From: an uncultured bacterium
GTDB taxonomy: Bacteria > Bacteroidota > Bacteroidia > Bacteroidales > Bacteroidaceae
Direction: 5' to 3'
NCBI GenBank assembly: GCA_905214795.1
Contig: CAJMNM010000006.1
Location: 1-64,000, forward strand
Length of the DNA stretch: 64,000 nucleotides
Below the pieces are notes generated by a model. The model worked only from the letters and a program-made list of their open reading frames with translations, made no database searches and had not been told where the DNA came from. Within the stretch, counting starts at the first letter, position 1. Each line of letters starts with the position of its first letter. The position numbers were made by a program, and so were the translations under genes. Positions 16,632-25,580 of this stretch are shown piece by piece.

Positions 16632-18011
16632 ATGGAAAAACAAGGAAAGCTGTTGATTGTGGACGACAATGAAGATGTATTACTGGCCCTGAACTTATTG
16701 CTCGACCCTTATATGGAAAAAATAAAAACCACCACAAGCCCTGAACGTATCCCTTATTTTATGGATACGTTAAACCCAGACGTCATTCTGCTGGATATGA
16801 ATTTCAGCCGTGACGCCATCAGTGGTGAAGAGGGCTTTGCCTGCCTGGAACAGATACTGCAACGCGACGCAGACGCGGTAGTTCTTTTCATGACGGCCTA
16901 CGCCGATATGGAAAAAGCCGTACGTGCCATCAAAGCCGGCGCCACAGACTTCGTACCCAAACCTTGGGAAAAAGACAAGCTTCTGGCTACCGTATCTTCT
17001 GCCGTCAAACTCCGTCAGTCACGCAGAGAAGTCATCAGCCTGAAAGAACGCGTCGAAACGCTCTCATCCGAAAGCGGAAACAGCCCATGCCTGCTCGGCC
17101 GCTCGGAAGCCATGCTGAAGGTAATTGACACTATTGAACGTATCGCACAGACTGATGCCAACGTTCTCATTTTGGGCGAAAACGGTACAGGAAAAGATGT
17201 GGCCGCACGCCTGTTGCGTCACCAATCATCCCGACGCGACCAACCATTTGTCAGCATCGACGTGGGCAGTATCCCCGAATCGCTGTTTGAAAGCGAACTG
17301 TTCGGTTTTGAAAAAGGTGCCTTCACCGATGCTCACCGCAGCAAAGCCGGACGCATGGAGGCCGCATCGGGAGGTACATTATTTTTGGACGAAATAGGTA
17401 ATCTTTCACCCGCCATGCAAAGCAAACTGTTAGCCGCACTCGAGCGTCGCACCATCTGCCGTCTGGGCAGCACACGTGAGATTCCCATAGACATAAGACT
17501 TATCTCGGCCACCAATGCCGACATCAGAATGGAAGTTCAGGAAGGACGTTTCCGCCAGGACCTGCTTTACCGCATCAATACTGTGGAAATACACATGCCG
17601 CCCCTTCGCGAACGCGGTAATGACATTCTGATGCTGGCCGAATTTTTCCTGAGCCGCTTTACCACAAAATATAAAAAGGAGGTCACAAAAATAAGTCGTG
17701 AAGCAGGGAAAAAACTGATGCACTACAATTGGCCGGGCAATGTCCGTGAACTGCAACACGCCATAGAACGGGCCGTGATTATGGCAGACGGACCGACACT
17801 GGGACCGTCTGACTTCATATTGGAACACCATCCGGTAACCGAAGCTACTCCGGAAGACCTGACCGAAGAAACATTAAATCTTGAAGCTTTAGAACGAAAG
17901 GCCATAGAAAAGGCCATGAGACAGAGCGAAGGCAACCTGACCAAAGCGGCAGAATGGCTGGGTATCACACGTTTCTCGCTTTATCGTAAGATTAACAAGC
18001 TGGGATTCTGA
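16632..18011 (+). CDS. NtrC-family sigma-54-dependent response regulator
   Basis: This 459-residue activator has three domains. A receiver domain (about 5-125) has acidic residues D11/D12 and the likely phosphorylation site D55. An AAA+ sigma-54-interaction domain (about 150-385) has Walker A GENGTGKD (182-189) and Walker B FLDEIG (251-256). A C-terminal Fis-type helix-turn-helix lies near 415-459. The sigma-54 contact loop reads GAFTDA (229-234) where the consensus is GAFTGA. It is co-oriented with the sensor kinase gene 31 bases downstream. It probably binds the GTGCG-N4-CGCAC palindromes upstream of itself and of the ABC operon and activates both exporter operons. Confidence 0.92.
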   Translation: MEKQGKLLIVDDNEDVLLALNLLLDPYMEKIKTTTSPERIPYFMDTLNPDVILLDMNFSRDAISGEEGFACLEQILQRDADAVVLFMTAYADMEKAVRAIKAGATDFVPKPWEKDKLLATVSSAVKLRQSRREVISLKERVETLSSESGNSPCLLGRSEAMLKVIDTIERIAQTDANVLILGENGTGKDVAARLLRHQSSRRDQPFVSIDVGSIPESLFESELFGFEKGAFTDAHRSKAGRMEAASGGTLFLDEIGNLSPAMQSKLLAALERRTICRLGSTREIPIDIRLISATNADIRMEVQEGRFRQDLLYRINTVEIHMPPLRERGNDILMLAEFFLSRFTTKYKKEVTKISREAGKKLMHYNWPGNVRELQHAIERAVIMADGPTLGPSDFILEHHPVTEATPEDLTEETLNLEALERKAIEKAMRQSEGNLTKAAEWLGITRFSLYRKINKLGF

Positions 18012-18042
18012 ACACATCATTTCAATTATAACATCTCATTCC

Positions 18043-19452
18043 ATGCAGACATCAACCAAAAGCCACCAACTCTGTCTCATATTCTGCACTCTGCTCATCG
18101 CTGGCGGAAGCGCAGGCGTCTGTTTGTGCTGGCAAAGCAGACTGATTTTCTCTTCAGTCTGTTGCCTGCTGATTGTCATCGGAGCCATGCTGACAATACT
18201 CAGACACAACCGCAGAATAACAGAACAGATACAATATCCGGTCAAAACCCTGTCTACTATTCTTACAACTGAGATAAAGGACTCATTAAATCAGACTCAA
18301 AACGGACCACAACAGTTGGAGCAGATTATGGAAGGTATTCACAAACAGTTCATGACTCTTGAGGCCCAAAGACTTTACTATAATTCACTTCTCAATACCG
18401 TTGACACGCCGCTTCTAGTTATCGAACACGACGGAAGCATACAATGGATGAATCGCAGCGCCAGAGAAAATCTTACCGGTCACGAGATTCACCATATCGA
18501 TGAACTGGCCACACTTGACAGCGCGTTTCCCCAGTTCATCAAAACATTGCAACCCGGAAAGATTCGTTCCATCAGTATCACCCGTTCTAACAGCATACAA
18601 GAACTGGCTGCCAGTGTCACCATATATACAGAAGGAAACGGGAGGAAACATCGTCTGGTCTGTCTGCGTAATGTACACCAGCTCATGGAAGCCAAAGAAG
18701 AAGAATCATGGCAGAAACTGGTCCGTGTGCTGACTCATGAGATTATGAATTCCATCTCGCCGGTCATCTCTCTGAGCGAGACCTTATGCGAAAGAGCACA
18801 GAAACCGTGCGACCACTGCCCGAATGTTGCACACGAAAAATCAACAAATGGGTATGAATCTGAAACCGACAGCAACGAACAGCCTTCTACGGCAGCATGC
18901 GACCCGTTACTGTTTCAAGGCTTACAAGCCATCAGACGAAGGAGTGAAGGACTGATGCGTTTTGTACAGAACTACAGACGCCTGATGCGACTTCCCGCGC
19001 CGGAACTCCGTCCTATGATGTTACAGCCTTTAATAGATGATTTACAGAAACTTTATCCGGCCTGCAAATTCTCAATCTCACCTGAAGCCGGTTCCCGTAT
19101 CTTACTGGCAGACCAGGGACAAATAGAACAGGTATTGATTAATCTGCTGAAAAATGCCACTGAAGCCTGTGAAGAGCAACCGGCTCCGGAAGTCGCGTTA
19201 AAAGCCGAGATCGCAGAGAACGATGATATAGAATTGTGCGTCACCGATAATGGTCCGGGCATACTCCCTCAAGTAATGGACAAGATATTTATTCCGTTTT
19301 TTACAACCAAACAAGGCGGCTCGGGCATCGGCCTCAGCCTGTGCAGACAGATTATCAGCCGGCACGGTGGAAACATCCGTGCCGACAACCGTCCGGAAGG
19401 AGGTTGCATTATCACTATTCAATTACCCATCTCTACAAGTTCCATAACTTGA
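18043..19452 (+). CDS. Membrane sensor histidine kinase of the NtrY/NtrB type
   Basis: The 469-residue kinase has two close N-terminal membrane helices (about 10-29 and 34-53) with almost no periplasmic loop. A PAS-like region (about 112-215) is followed by the HisKA domain with phosphoacceptor H232 in THEIMNSISP, and the HATPase domain has NLLKNATEA, DNGPGI and GSGIGLSL. An insertion inside the dimerisation hairpin contains C249, C256 and C259 (C-x6-C-x2-C) plus C286, and is polar and probably disordered. The short loop suggests sensing in the membrane or cytoplasm. It should phosphorylate the regulator encoded just upstream. Confidence 0.9.
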   Translation: MQTSTKSHQLCLIFCTLLIAGGSAGVCLCWQSRLIFSSVCCLLIVIGAMLTILRHNRRITEQIQYPVKTLSTILTTEIKDSLNQTQNGPQQLEQIMEGIHKQFMTLEAQRLYYNSLLNTVDTPLLVIEHDGSIQWMNRSARENLTGHEIHHIDELATLDSAFPQFIKTLQPGKIRSISITRSNSIQELAASVTIYTEGNGRKHRLVCLRNVHQLMEAKEEESWQKLVRVLTHEIMNSISPVISLSETLCERAQKPCDHCPNVAHEKSTNGYESETDSNEQPSTAACDPLLFQGLQAIRRRSEGLMRFVQNYRRLMRLPAPELRPMMLQPLIDDLQKLYPACKFSISPEAGSRILLADQGQIEQVLINLLKNATEACEEQPAPEVALKAEIAENDDIELCVTDNGPGILPQVMDKIFIPFFTTKQGGSGIGLSLCRQIISRHGGNIRADNRPEGGCIITIQLPISTSSIT

Positions 19453-19526
19453 TTTATATTGCATAACCTTAAAAACACTTAACTCACAAGGAGTCTATTT
19501 TTATGGATTTACCAAGCATGAATATA

Positions 19527-19569
19527 TAAAAAAGCCGTTCAGGCCACAGTCAACTGCGACCTGAACGGC
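19527..19569 (-). terminator. Terminator of the lpxH operon
   Basis: GCCGTTCAGG (19534-19543) and CCTGAACGGC (19560-19569) form a perfect 10-bp stem. On the minus strand it is followed by a run of seven T, so it ends transcription from lpxH. On the plus strand it lacks a T tract. Confidence 0.8.
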
Positions 19570-19589
19570 ATCAACAAACAAATTTCATG

Positions 19590-20357
19590 TTATAATTTCG
19601 TATCGCCTTCCACGTAATTCTCCAGGAAAAGATGCTCTCCATCAAATACCGCATAGGTAAACTGTGTAATCCAGTCACCAAGAATCAGCATGCGGCTGCT
19701 GCGTGTCAGCATCAAATCAAGCTCTATGTGTCGGTGCCCGAAAATGAAATAGTTTATTTCGGGATGTACCTTCAGATATTTCTTGGAAAATAACACCAGA
19801 TACTCTTTCTCTTCACCCAAATAAGGCGGATCACCACCTTCATTGCCATGCTTTATACGACTATGTGCCGCCCAGCTTAGTCCGAACTCTATTGCCCAAC
19901 GCGGATGCAGGCAGGAAAACAGACGCTGACATGTGCGATTATGAAAAAAGGCCCGCAACATACGGAACTTGGGATCGGGATCACCCAGCCCGTCACCGTG
20001 AGCAAGAAAGAAAATCTTATCACCGATTTCAACCGTCACCGGTACACGATGAAGAATAACACCACATTCTTTCTCCAGATAATCGCCACACCAGATATCA
20101 TGATTGCCGATAAAGAAATGTACCTCCACACCTAAATCGGTCAGTTCGCTGAGTTTACCAAGAAATCGTGTATATCCTCTCGGAACTACAGTCTTGTATT
20201 CGTACCAGAAATCGAAGATGTCACCCAACAGATAAACCGCAGAAGCCTTATCCTTAATGTTATCAAGGAAGTTCACAAGACGGCGCTCACGAGTACGGTC
20301 ATGTGGTATGGAACGACATCCCAAATGGGCGTCAGACAAGAAATAGACATTTTTCAT
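19590..20357 (-). CDS. lpxH: UDP-2,3-diacylglucosamine diphosphatase LpxH
   Basis: LpxH cleaves UDP-2,3-diacylglucosamine to lipid X in lipid A synthesis at the inner face of the membrane. The 255-residue protein has metallophosphatase motifs SDAHLG near the N terminus, LLGDIFDFW, FIGNHDIWCGDY, LAHGDG and the late FGHRHIE. These are the expected two-metal ligands. The start codon overlaps the stop of the DUF59 gene by one base (TAATG), implying translational coupling. It is the last gene of a minus-strand run starting at the glycosyltransferase. Confidence 0.92.
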   Translation of the reverse strand: MKNVYFLSDAHLGCRSIPHDRTRERRLVNFLDNIKDKASAVYLLGDIFDFWYEYKTVVPRGYTRFLGKLSELTDLGVEVHFFIGNHDIWCGDYLEKECGVILHRVPVTVEIGDKIFFLAHGDGLGDPDPKFRMLRAFFHNRTCQRLFSCLHPRWAIEFGLSWAAHSRIKHGNEGGDPPYLGEEKEYLVLFSKKYLKVHPEINYFIFGHRHIELDLMLTRSSRMLILGDWITQFTYAVFDGEHLFLENYVEGDTKL

Positions 20358-20683
20358 TATAAAAATCCTAATTCCATTTTAGCCTCTTCGGTCATCATGT
20401 CTTTATGCCATTCAGGCTCAAAGACCAGGTTGACTTCTACGGCCTTAATCTGTTCTATACTCTCCAACTTCTCACGCACATCCTCTACAATGAAATCTGC
20501 CGCAGGACAATTGGGAGCTGTTAATGTCATATCTATATTAAGGGTATAATCATCAGTCAATTCAATCTTATAAATAAGGCCAAGATCGTAAATATTAACC
20601 GGAATTTCCGGATCATATACCGTCTTGAGTATATCTATAACCCTTTCCTCTATTTTCAGTTTATCAGGCATTTCATTTTCCAT
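20357..20683 (-). CDS. DUF59/MIP18-family Fe-S cluster assembly protein
   Basis: The 108-residue protein belongs to the DUF59 (SufT/PaaD-like, MIP18) family, which helps mature Fe-S proteins. The family pattern is visible: VYDPEIPVNIYDLGLIY near the N terminus and a MTLTAPNCPAADF segment containing the conserved cysteine. I start at the ATG at 20683 (MENEMPDK); a longer frame would overlap radC by 41 bases. No suf or isc genes are nearby, so the link to lpxH and radC may be only positional. Confidence 0.85.
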   Translation of the reverse strand: MENEMPDKLKIEERVIDILKTVYDPEIPVNIYDLGLIYKIELTDDYTLNIDMTLTAPNCPAADFIVEDVREKLESIEQIKAVEVNLVFEPEWHKDMMTEEAKMELGFL

Positions 20684-20729
20684 AACGTCTTTTATTCCTT
20701 TCTTTTTAATCTTATTTATGATGTTTGTG

Positions 20730-21473
20730 TCACAACAGACCTTCTTCAACATAACTGAAGTATTTACCATCTGTCACGATAATATGATCCAACAAACGTA
20801 TATTCATCAGCTTACAGGCACTGTTCAATTTATCGGTAATGCGACTGTCCTCCGGACTTGGTCGACAATTACCCGACGGATGATTGTGCGCCAATGCAAT
20901 GACCGGTGTCTGCCGAAGTAAAGCCTCACGCAAAACAAGCCGGATATCAACCGAAGTTTCAGTCAGTCCGCCTTTTCCTATCAATATGCAGTCAACGACC
21001 TTACACGCCTGATTCATCAGCAACGCATAGCATTCCTCATGTGCCAGATCCTGCATACGTGGACGAAAATAGTCATACAAATCACAACTTGAACGGATTG
21101 CCGGCAACTGAGCGGCTTCTTCCTGCATTCTGCGCCGCCCCAGCTCACATGCCGCCATGATAGTAATGGCCTTGGCCTCACCCAGTCCTTTATAACGATG
21201 CCTACGTTTCTTTTGTCCGGTCTGAATGTCGGTAAATTCCACCCATCCGGTAAGTTCTTCCAACGACATGCGTCCCAAAGTCTTCAAACTGTTATTACAG
21301 TCAGACAAAACCCTTCGCATCAACTCCACAGCTGTTTCCTCAACATTACCCGAACCTATCAGTATAGCCAGCAACTCTGCATTAGACAAAGCTGAAGCCC
21401 CTTTCTGCATCAGCTTTTCACGTGGCCTGTCCTCAAGCGCCCACTGATTAATGTTCAGCTTTCCGTTTTCCAT
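20730..21473 (-). CDS. radC: RadC-family JAB-domain protein
   Basis: The 247-residue protein has an N-terminal helix-hairpin-helix-like region (about 15-80, with SNAELLAILIGSG) and a C-terminal JAB/MPN domain whose metal-site signature is AHNHPSGNCRPSPEDS. RadC proteins were named for DNA repair, but the role is not firmly established. The start MENGKLNI at 21473 is preferred over a longer frame to 21500. It lies between the glycosyltransferase and DUF59 genes in the same direction. Confidence 0.88.
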   Translation of the reverse strand: MENGKLNINQWALEDRPREKLMQKGASALSNAELLAILIGSGNVEETAVELMRRVLSDCNNSLKTLGRMSLEELTGWVEFTDIQTGQKKRRHRYKGLGEAKAITIMAACELGRRRMQEEAAQLPAIRSSCDLYDYFRPRMQDLAHEECYALLMNQACKVVDCILIGKGGLTETSVDIRLVLREALLRQTPVIALAHNHPSGNCRPSPEDSRITDKLNSACKLMNIRLLDHIIVTDGKYFSYVEEGLL

Positions 21474-21524
21474 AACTGTGATGATTTGATAACCCCTCAA
21501 GTATAATCTCCAGCTTATATTGGC

Positions 21525-22616
21525 TTATTTATAGAAATTCTTTTCAAAAGCAGAAAACTCGTCCTGCCCGCGTACACAACGTTTCCACCATGCACGAATA
21601 AAGCCAGTACCATAACCGACAAGCTGTACATAAGAAGCCGCCACCGACAACAGACCAATCCTTATACTTCTATAGTGCCATGACGCGTCAATAAAAATCA
21701 GCAGACAGAACAGCAGAAGCGGCAAAAGCGGAATCCACGACAAAGCATGAAAGACTTGAGTATGAGGAATTATACCGGGCATCTCTACCGCATAAACATA
21801 CTTATGGGTCATTTGAAAAATCCACATCGAACCAATCCACCCAGTAAGTGCAACCAAACACAAAATCACTACACCAACAGTAAATACCATCGGCAACATA
21901 TGAACCAATTTCAATGACTCAGGATATTTCTTGTATAGGTTAATACGCGCAATTCCGGAATTATGGACCTGCCGAAAGAACTTCTTTAAGTCTGTACGGC
22001 GTTTATGCCACACCCACGCTTCGGGAAAAAGCCGGCAAACATACCCGCCCTTGAATATACGAATACTGAAATCAATATCTTCACCAAAACGCATTTTTGA
22101 AAAGCCACCAAGTGACTTATAAACAGACGCACGAATACCCATATTAAAAGAACGCGGATAAAACTTATCCATTTTTTTCTTTCCTCCGCGGATTCCACCG
22201 GTTGTGAAAAACGATGTCATAGAATAGCTGATGGCCTTCTGAATATCAGTAAAAGAATCGTGTGCCTTATCCGGACCGCCAAATGCGTCTGCATATTCCC
22301 GCCGCAATTCATCCTCTATCGCCTGAAGGTATCCGGGCGGCAAAACACAATCAGAATCCAGAATAATCAGATACTCGCCGGAACTGCGTTCCGCACCATA
22401 ATTACGGGTTTGTCCCGGACCGGAATTAGGCTTACAGTAGTATTTTACATCGAGAGTCTGCGCATACTTCTCCACAACATGCTGACAGGTCACTTGTGAA
22501 CCATCCTCCACAACAATAACCTCAAAATCGTGACATGACTGTACGGTAAGGCTCTGTAACAGTTCATCGACCTCATCCGGCCGGTTATACACCGGTATTA
22601 TAAATGAATATCTCAT
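21525..22616 (-). CDS. Family 2 glycosyltransferase with C-terminal membrane segments
   Basis: This 363-residue protein has a GT-A fold N terminus starting FIIPVYNRPDEV, the nucleotide-sugar motif VVVEDGS, and ILDSDCVLPPGY as the metal-binding DxD region. FGEDIDFSIRIF follows further on. Two or more hydrophobic helices lie at the C terminus (about 235-325), so it is membrane-bound. Such enzymes add sugars to envelope glycans, but donor and acceptor are unknown. The start MRYSFIIP at 22616 fits the family; a longer frame reaches 22658. Probably the first gene of the run to lpxH. Confidence 0.85.
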   Translation of the reverse strand: MRYSFIIPVYNRPDEVDELLQSLTVQSCHDFEVIVVEDGSQVTCQHVVEKYAQTLDVKYYCKPNSGPGQTRNYGAERSSGEYLIILDSDCVLPPGYLQAIEDELRREYADAFGGPDKAHDSFTDIQKAISYSMTSFFTTGGIRGGKKKMDKFYPRSFNMGIRASVYKSLGGFSKMRFGEDIDFSIRIFKGGYVCRLFPEAWVWHKRRTDLKKFFRQVHNSGIARINLYKKYPESLKLVHMLPMVFTVGVVILCLVALTGWIGSMWIFQMTHKYVYAVEMPGIIPHTQVFHALSWIPLLPLLLFCLLIFIDASWHYRSIRIGLLSVAASYVQLVGYGTGFIRAWWKRCVRGQDEFSAFEKNFYK

Positions 22617-22727
22617 CCGTTTTTTCTGTTTGCAATTTGCTACAAACAAAGGTAACAAAAAAAATGAACAATAAGATATTTGATACCTTATTATTCATTT
22701 TTTATAAGAAGTTTATATCACTGATAA

Positions 22728-23291
22728 TTACTTCACACGACCTACATAAGAACCGTCACGAGTATCAACTTCAATTGTCTCACCTTCGTTGATAAACAAC
22801 GGTACGCGTACCTCGGCACCTGTCTCTACGGTAGCAGGCTTCAATGTATTGGTTGCAGTATCACCCTTTACGCCCGGCTCTGTATAAGTAATTTTCAGTT
22901 TTACCTTTGTAGGAACTTCTGCGAAAAGAACAGTTTCTGTTGAAGCATCGGTTACAACCTCAACAACTTCACCTTCTTTCATAAAGTCTACACCGGTAAT
23001 CAAATCATGCATGATAGGAATCTGATCATATGTTTCCTGATTCATAAAGATATAATCATCACCTTCCTTGTAAAGGAACTGATAAGGACGACGTTCAACA
23101 CGTACATCTTCAAGCTTTTCACCAATATTGAAACGACGTTCCAAAACGTAACCGTTCACAACATCTTTCAATTTGGTACGCATGAAAGTATTACCCTTAC
23201 CCGGCTTTACATGCAAAAATTCAATACAGAAATACAACTTTCCATCCATACGGATGCAGGTACCGTTCTTAATGTCTTGAGCGTTAATCAT
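22728..23291 (-). CDS. efp: Translation elongation factor P
   Basis: EF-P relieves ribosome stalling at polyproline stretches. The 187-residue length and three-domain layout are standard: KOW-like N terminus, OB domain, and a C-terminal OB domain ending with an [14 protein letters not shown] tail. The modification loop reads KPGKGNTF, with the target lysine at residue 32. No EpmA/EpmB-type modification gene is nearby. It is divergent from rpmH, and its -7 box is probably TACCTTTG on the minus strand at 23342-23349. Confidence 0.95.
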   Translation of the reverse strand: MINAQDIKNGTCIRMDGKLYFCIEFLHVKPGKGNTFMRTKLKDVVNGYVLERRFNIGEKLEDVRVERRPYQFLYKEGDDYIFMNQETYDQIPIMHDLITGVDFMKEGEVVEVVTDASTETVLFAEVPTKVKLKITYTEPGVKGDTATNTLKPATVETGAEVRVPLFINEGETIEVDTRDGSYVGRVK

Positions 23292-23367
23292 AAAATAATA
23301 AATGTTATGTGTATATGAATCTATTTTCTTGTTTCCAACTACAAAGGTAATGGTTTTCTTAAAAAAA

Positions 23368-23384
23368 ACACAAAACTTTTGTGT
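23368..23384. promoter_or_regulatory. Palindrome between efp and rpmH
   Basis: ACACAAAA-C-TTTTGTGT is a perfect 8-bp inverted repeat around one base. It overlaps the expected -33 region of the efp promoter on the minus strand (TTTG at 23371-23374) and lies 17 bases upstream of the rpmH -33 TTG. It may be an operator for one or both genes, or a chance AT-rich palindrome. Confidence 0.35.
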
Positions 23385-23400
23385 AAAAATGAGTTATCTC

Positions 23401-23431
23401 TTGTTTTATTGGAATAAAATCTCTATTTTTG
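23401..23431 (+). promoter_or_regulatory. Promoter of rpmH
   Basis: TTG (23401-23403), 20 bases, then TATTTTTG (23424-23431) matches the Bacteroidota housekeeping promoter (TTTG-N19-21-TAnnTTTG). The start codon is 43 bases after the -7 box. Confidence 0.7.
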
Positions 23432-23474
23432 CACCCCGTTAGCATAAGAAACAACAATAAAAAGCGATATAACA

Positions 23475-23630
23475 ATGAAAAGAACATTTCAACCTCACAA
23501 CAGAAAGAGAAAAAACAAACATGGTTTCCGTCAAAGAATGACTACTGCAAACGGTCGTAGAGTATTAGCAGCACGTCGCGCTAAGGGCCGCAAGAAACTT
23601 ACTGTTTCTGACGAAAAGCATGGCAAATAA
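23475..23630 (+). CDS. rpmH: 50S ribosomal protein L34
   Basis: A 51-residue, very basic protein beginning [18 protein letters not shown] and containing the L34 core [18 protein letters not shown]. It is shorter than most automatic gene cut-offs. In many bacteria rpmH sits beside rnpA and dnaA near the origin, but neither is here. It has its own strong promoter and a strong terminator, so it is transcribed alone. Confidence 0.97.
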   Translation: MKRTFQPHNRKRKNKHGFRQRMTTANGRRVLAARRAKGRKKLTVSDEKHGK

Positions 23631-23654
23631 TTATTGAGAATTATCTTTCAACGA

Positions 23655-23702
23655 AAAAACAGAAAAGAAGTAAGGAATCCCTTACTTCTTTTCTGTTTTT
23701 TA
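23655..23702 (+). terminator. Terminator of rpmH
   Basis: A long stem pairs AACAGAAAAGAAGTAAGG with CCTTACTTCTTTTCTGTT across a four-base loop and is followed by T residues. It is one of the strongest hairpins in the window. Confidence 0.85.
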
Positions 23703-23740
23703 TTAGTATCTTTGAACACGAATAGCAGGAAACATATATC

Positions 23741-24412
23741 ATGACATTAAAAGAGTTTTTCCAGAAAATCACCAGTAAAATCATCTGGGTGAATCTGTTG
23801 GCAATGGCTATGGTTATAATAATCGTAGCTTTTGGTGTATGGAAAGGATTAGAAATATATACTCATCATGGTGAAGAAATAGAAGTTCCCGATGTCAGAG
23901 GCGTGCAGCTTGACTTTGCCAAACGAATGCTTTCAGACAAAGGATTAAAAGCAGTTGTAATCGATTCAAGCTATAACAAATCCTTGGCAGGAAACAGTGT
24001 CATAGATCAATTGCCGGCAGTCGGACAAAAAGTCAAACAAGGACGTGAAATCTATCTGACAATCAATACAACAAAAACGCCGACATTAACCATACCGGAC
24101 ATTGCAGATAACAGTTCATTACGTGAAGCCGAAGCCCGGCTTACCGCTTTGGGATTTAAATTAACACCATGTGAATACATTGAAGGTGAAAAAGACTGGG
24201 TATATGGTGTCAAATGCCGTGGTAAGAATGTATTCGGGGGTGACCGTATTCCCATTGATGCCGCCATTACGCTCCAAGTCGGAAGCGGCGAATTTACAGA
24301 TAACAGTGACAGTCTGATGACAGACAGCATTGGTGAAGTAATGCCTGAAGAATCAGGAAGTGAAAGTGAAAGTGAAAATACAGAAGAGGAAACAGAAGGG
24401 CTGGCATGGTAA
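23741..24412 (+). CDS. PASTA-domain membrane protein
   Basis: This 223-residue protein has a short cytoplasmic N terminus, one membrane helix (about 18-40), and two to three PASTA repeats in the periplasm (about 47-110, 113-180). The C-terminal tail is acidic and serine/glutamate-rich. PASTA domains bind peptidoglycan fragments in kinases and penicillin-binding proteins; here no kinase or transpeptidase domain is attached. The next gene (RluD-like) starts before this one stops, by seven bases, and ddl follows. A link to cell wall sensing or assembly is plausible but not shown. Confidence 0.85.
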   Translation: MTLKEFFQKITSKIIWVNLLAMAMVIIIVAFGVWKGLEIYTHHGEEIEVPDVRGVQLDFAKRMLSDKGLKAVVIDSSYNKSLAGNSVIDQLPAVGQKVKQGREIYLTINTTKTPTLTIPDIADNSSLREAEARLTALGFKLTPCEYIEGEKDWVYGVKCRGKNVFGGDRIPIDAAITLQVGSGEFTDNSDSLMTDSIGEVMPEESGSESESENTEEETEGLAW

Positions 24413-25551
24413 AAAAAGATTTATTAGCAAATAATATGACCGACCGTTATGACCATACGGACTGTATACCCACAGAAACTTCTTCTGACGAATGGGAAGA
24501 CATGTTAGACGATGAAAACGACGCTACCGAGGATGACGGAACCGCGTTATTTGAACACCATCGTCTGAAAGTTGACAAGGGACAATCGCCAATGAGAATC
24601 GACAAGTTTCTGATGGAACACTTGTACGATACATCACGTAACAGACTTCAGCGAGCAGCAGAACAAGGTTTTATCCGCGTAAACGGCAAACCGGCAAAAA
24701 GCAGTTATAAAGTCAAACCCAACGATGAAATAATCATTGTGCTTGACCGTCCCAAATATGACAACGACATCATTCCGGAAGACATTCCGCTCAATATCGT
24801 ATACGAGGATGACGACCTTATTGTAGTCAATAAGCCAGCCGGCTTGGTAGTTCATCCCGGGTGCGGGAATTATACAGGCACACTGGTAAACGCCATAGCC
24901 TGGCATTTACGCGACAATCCGGACTATGATCCCAACGATCCGACAGTAGGTCTGGTTCACCGCATAGATAAAGACACTTCAGGCCTGCTTGTGGTAGCAA
25001 AAACACCGGACGCCAAGACCAGTCTCGGCAAACAGTTTTTCAACAAAACGACACGCCGACTTTATAACGCACTGGTGTGGGGATGCTTCGCTGAAAATGA
25101 AGGACGTATTGAAGGGAACATTGCCCGTCACCCGAAAGACCGTATGCAGATGGCTGTTTTCGCACCAGACAGTGGTGTCGGAAAACATGCTGTAACTCAT
25201 TACCGAGTATTGGAGAATCTAGGCTATGTGTCATTTGTAGAATGTCGTCTGGAAACAGGACGTACCCATCAGATTCGTGCACACATGAAACATATAGGAC
25301 ATACCCTGTTCAATGACGAACGATATGGCGGTAATGAAATTCTGCGTGGGAACCAATCCGGAAAATACAAACAATTTGTACAACATTGTTTCGAGACTTG
25401 TCCGCGACAGGCTCTACACGCCAGAACATTAGGTTTCAAGCACCCACGTACCGGCAAAGAAATGGACTTTTCCTGTCCATTGCCCGATGACATGGAAAAG
25501 CTACTGGAACGCTGGCGTATATATATGACCGGGAAAGAAAACATATCATAA
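24406..25551 (+). CDS. rluD: RluD-family ribosomal large-subunit pseudouridine synthase
   Basis: The 381-residue enzyme isomerises uridines in 23S rRNA. After an acidic N-terminal extension of about 55 residues, an S4 RNA-binding domain (about 60-110) precedes the catalytic domain with the signature HRIDKDTSGLLVVAK, whose Asp is the catalytic residue. RluD is the closest named family, although RluA/C-type specificity cannot be excluded. The start overlaps the PASTA gene by seven bases; an alternative ATG at 24436 (MTDRYDHTD) would remove the overlap. Confidence 0.88.
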   Translation: MVKKDLLANNMTDRYDHTDCIPTETSSDEWEDMLDDENDATEDDGTALFEHHRLKVDKGQSPMRIDKFLMEHLYDTSRNRLQRAAEQGFIRVNGKPAKSSYKVKPNDEIIIVLDRPKYDNDIIPEDIPLNIVYEDDDLIVVNKPAGLVVHPGCGNYTGTLVNAIAWHLRDNPDYDPNDPTVGLVHRIDKDTSGLLVVAKTPDAKTSLGKQFFNKTTRRLYNALVWGCFAENEGRIEGNIARHPKDRMQMAVFAPDSGVGKHAVTHYRVLENLGYVSFVECRLETGRTHQIRAHMKHIGHTLFNDERYGGNEILRGNQSGKYKQFVQHCFETCPRQALHARTLGFKHPRTGKEMDFSCPLPDDMEKLLERWRIYMTGKENIS

Positions 25552-25580
25552 TACATCGTATTTTATAAAATAAGGTAAAA

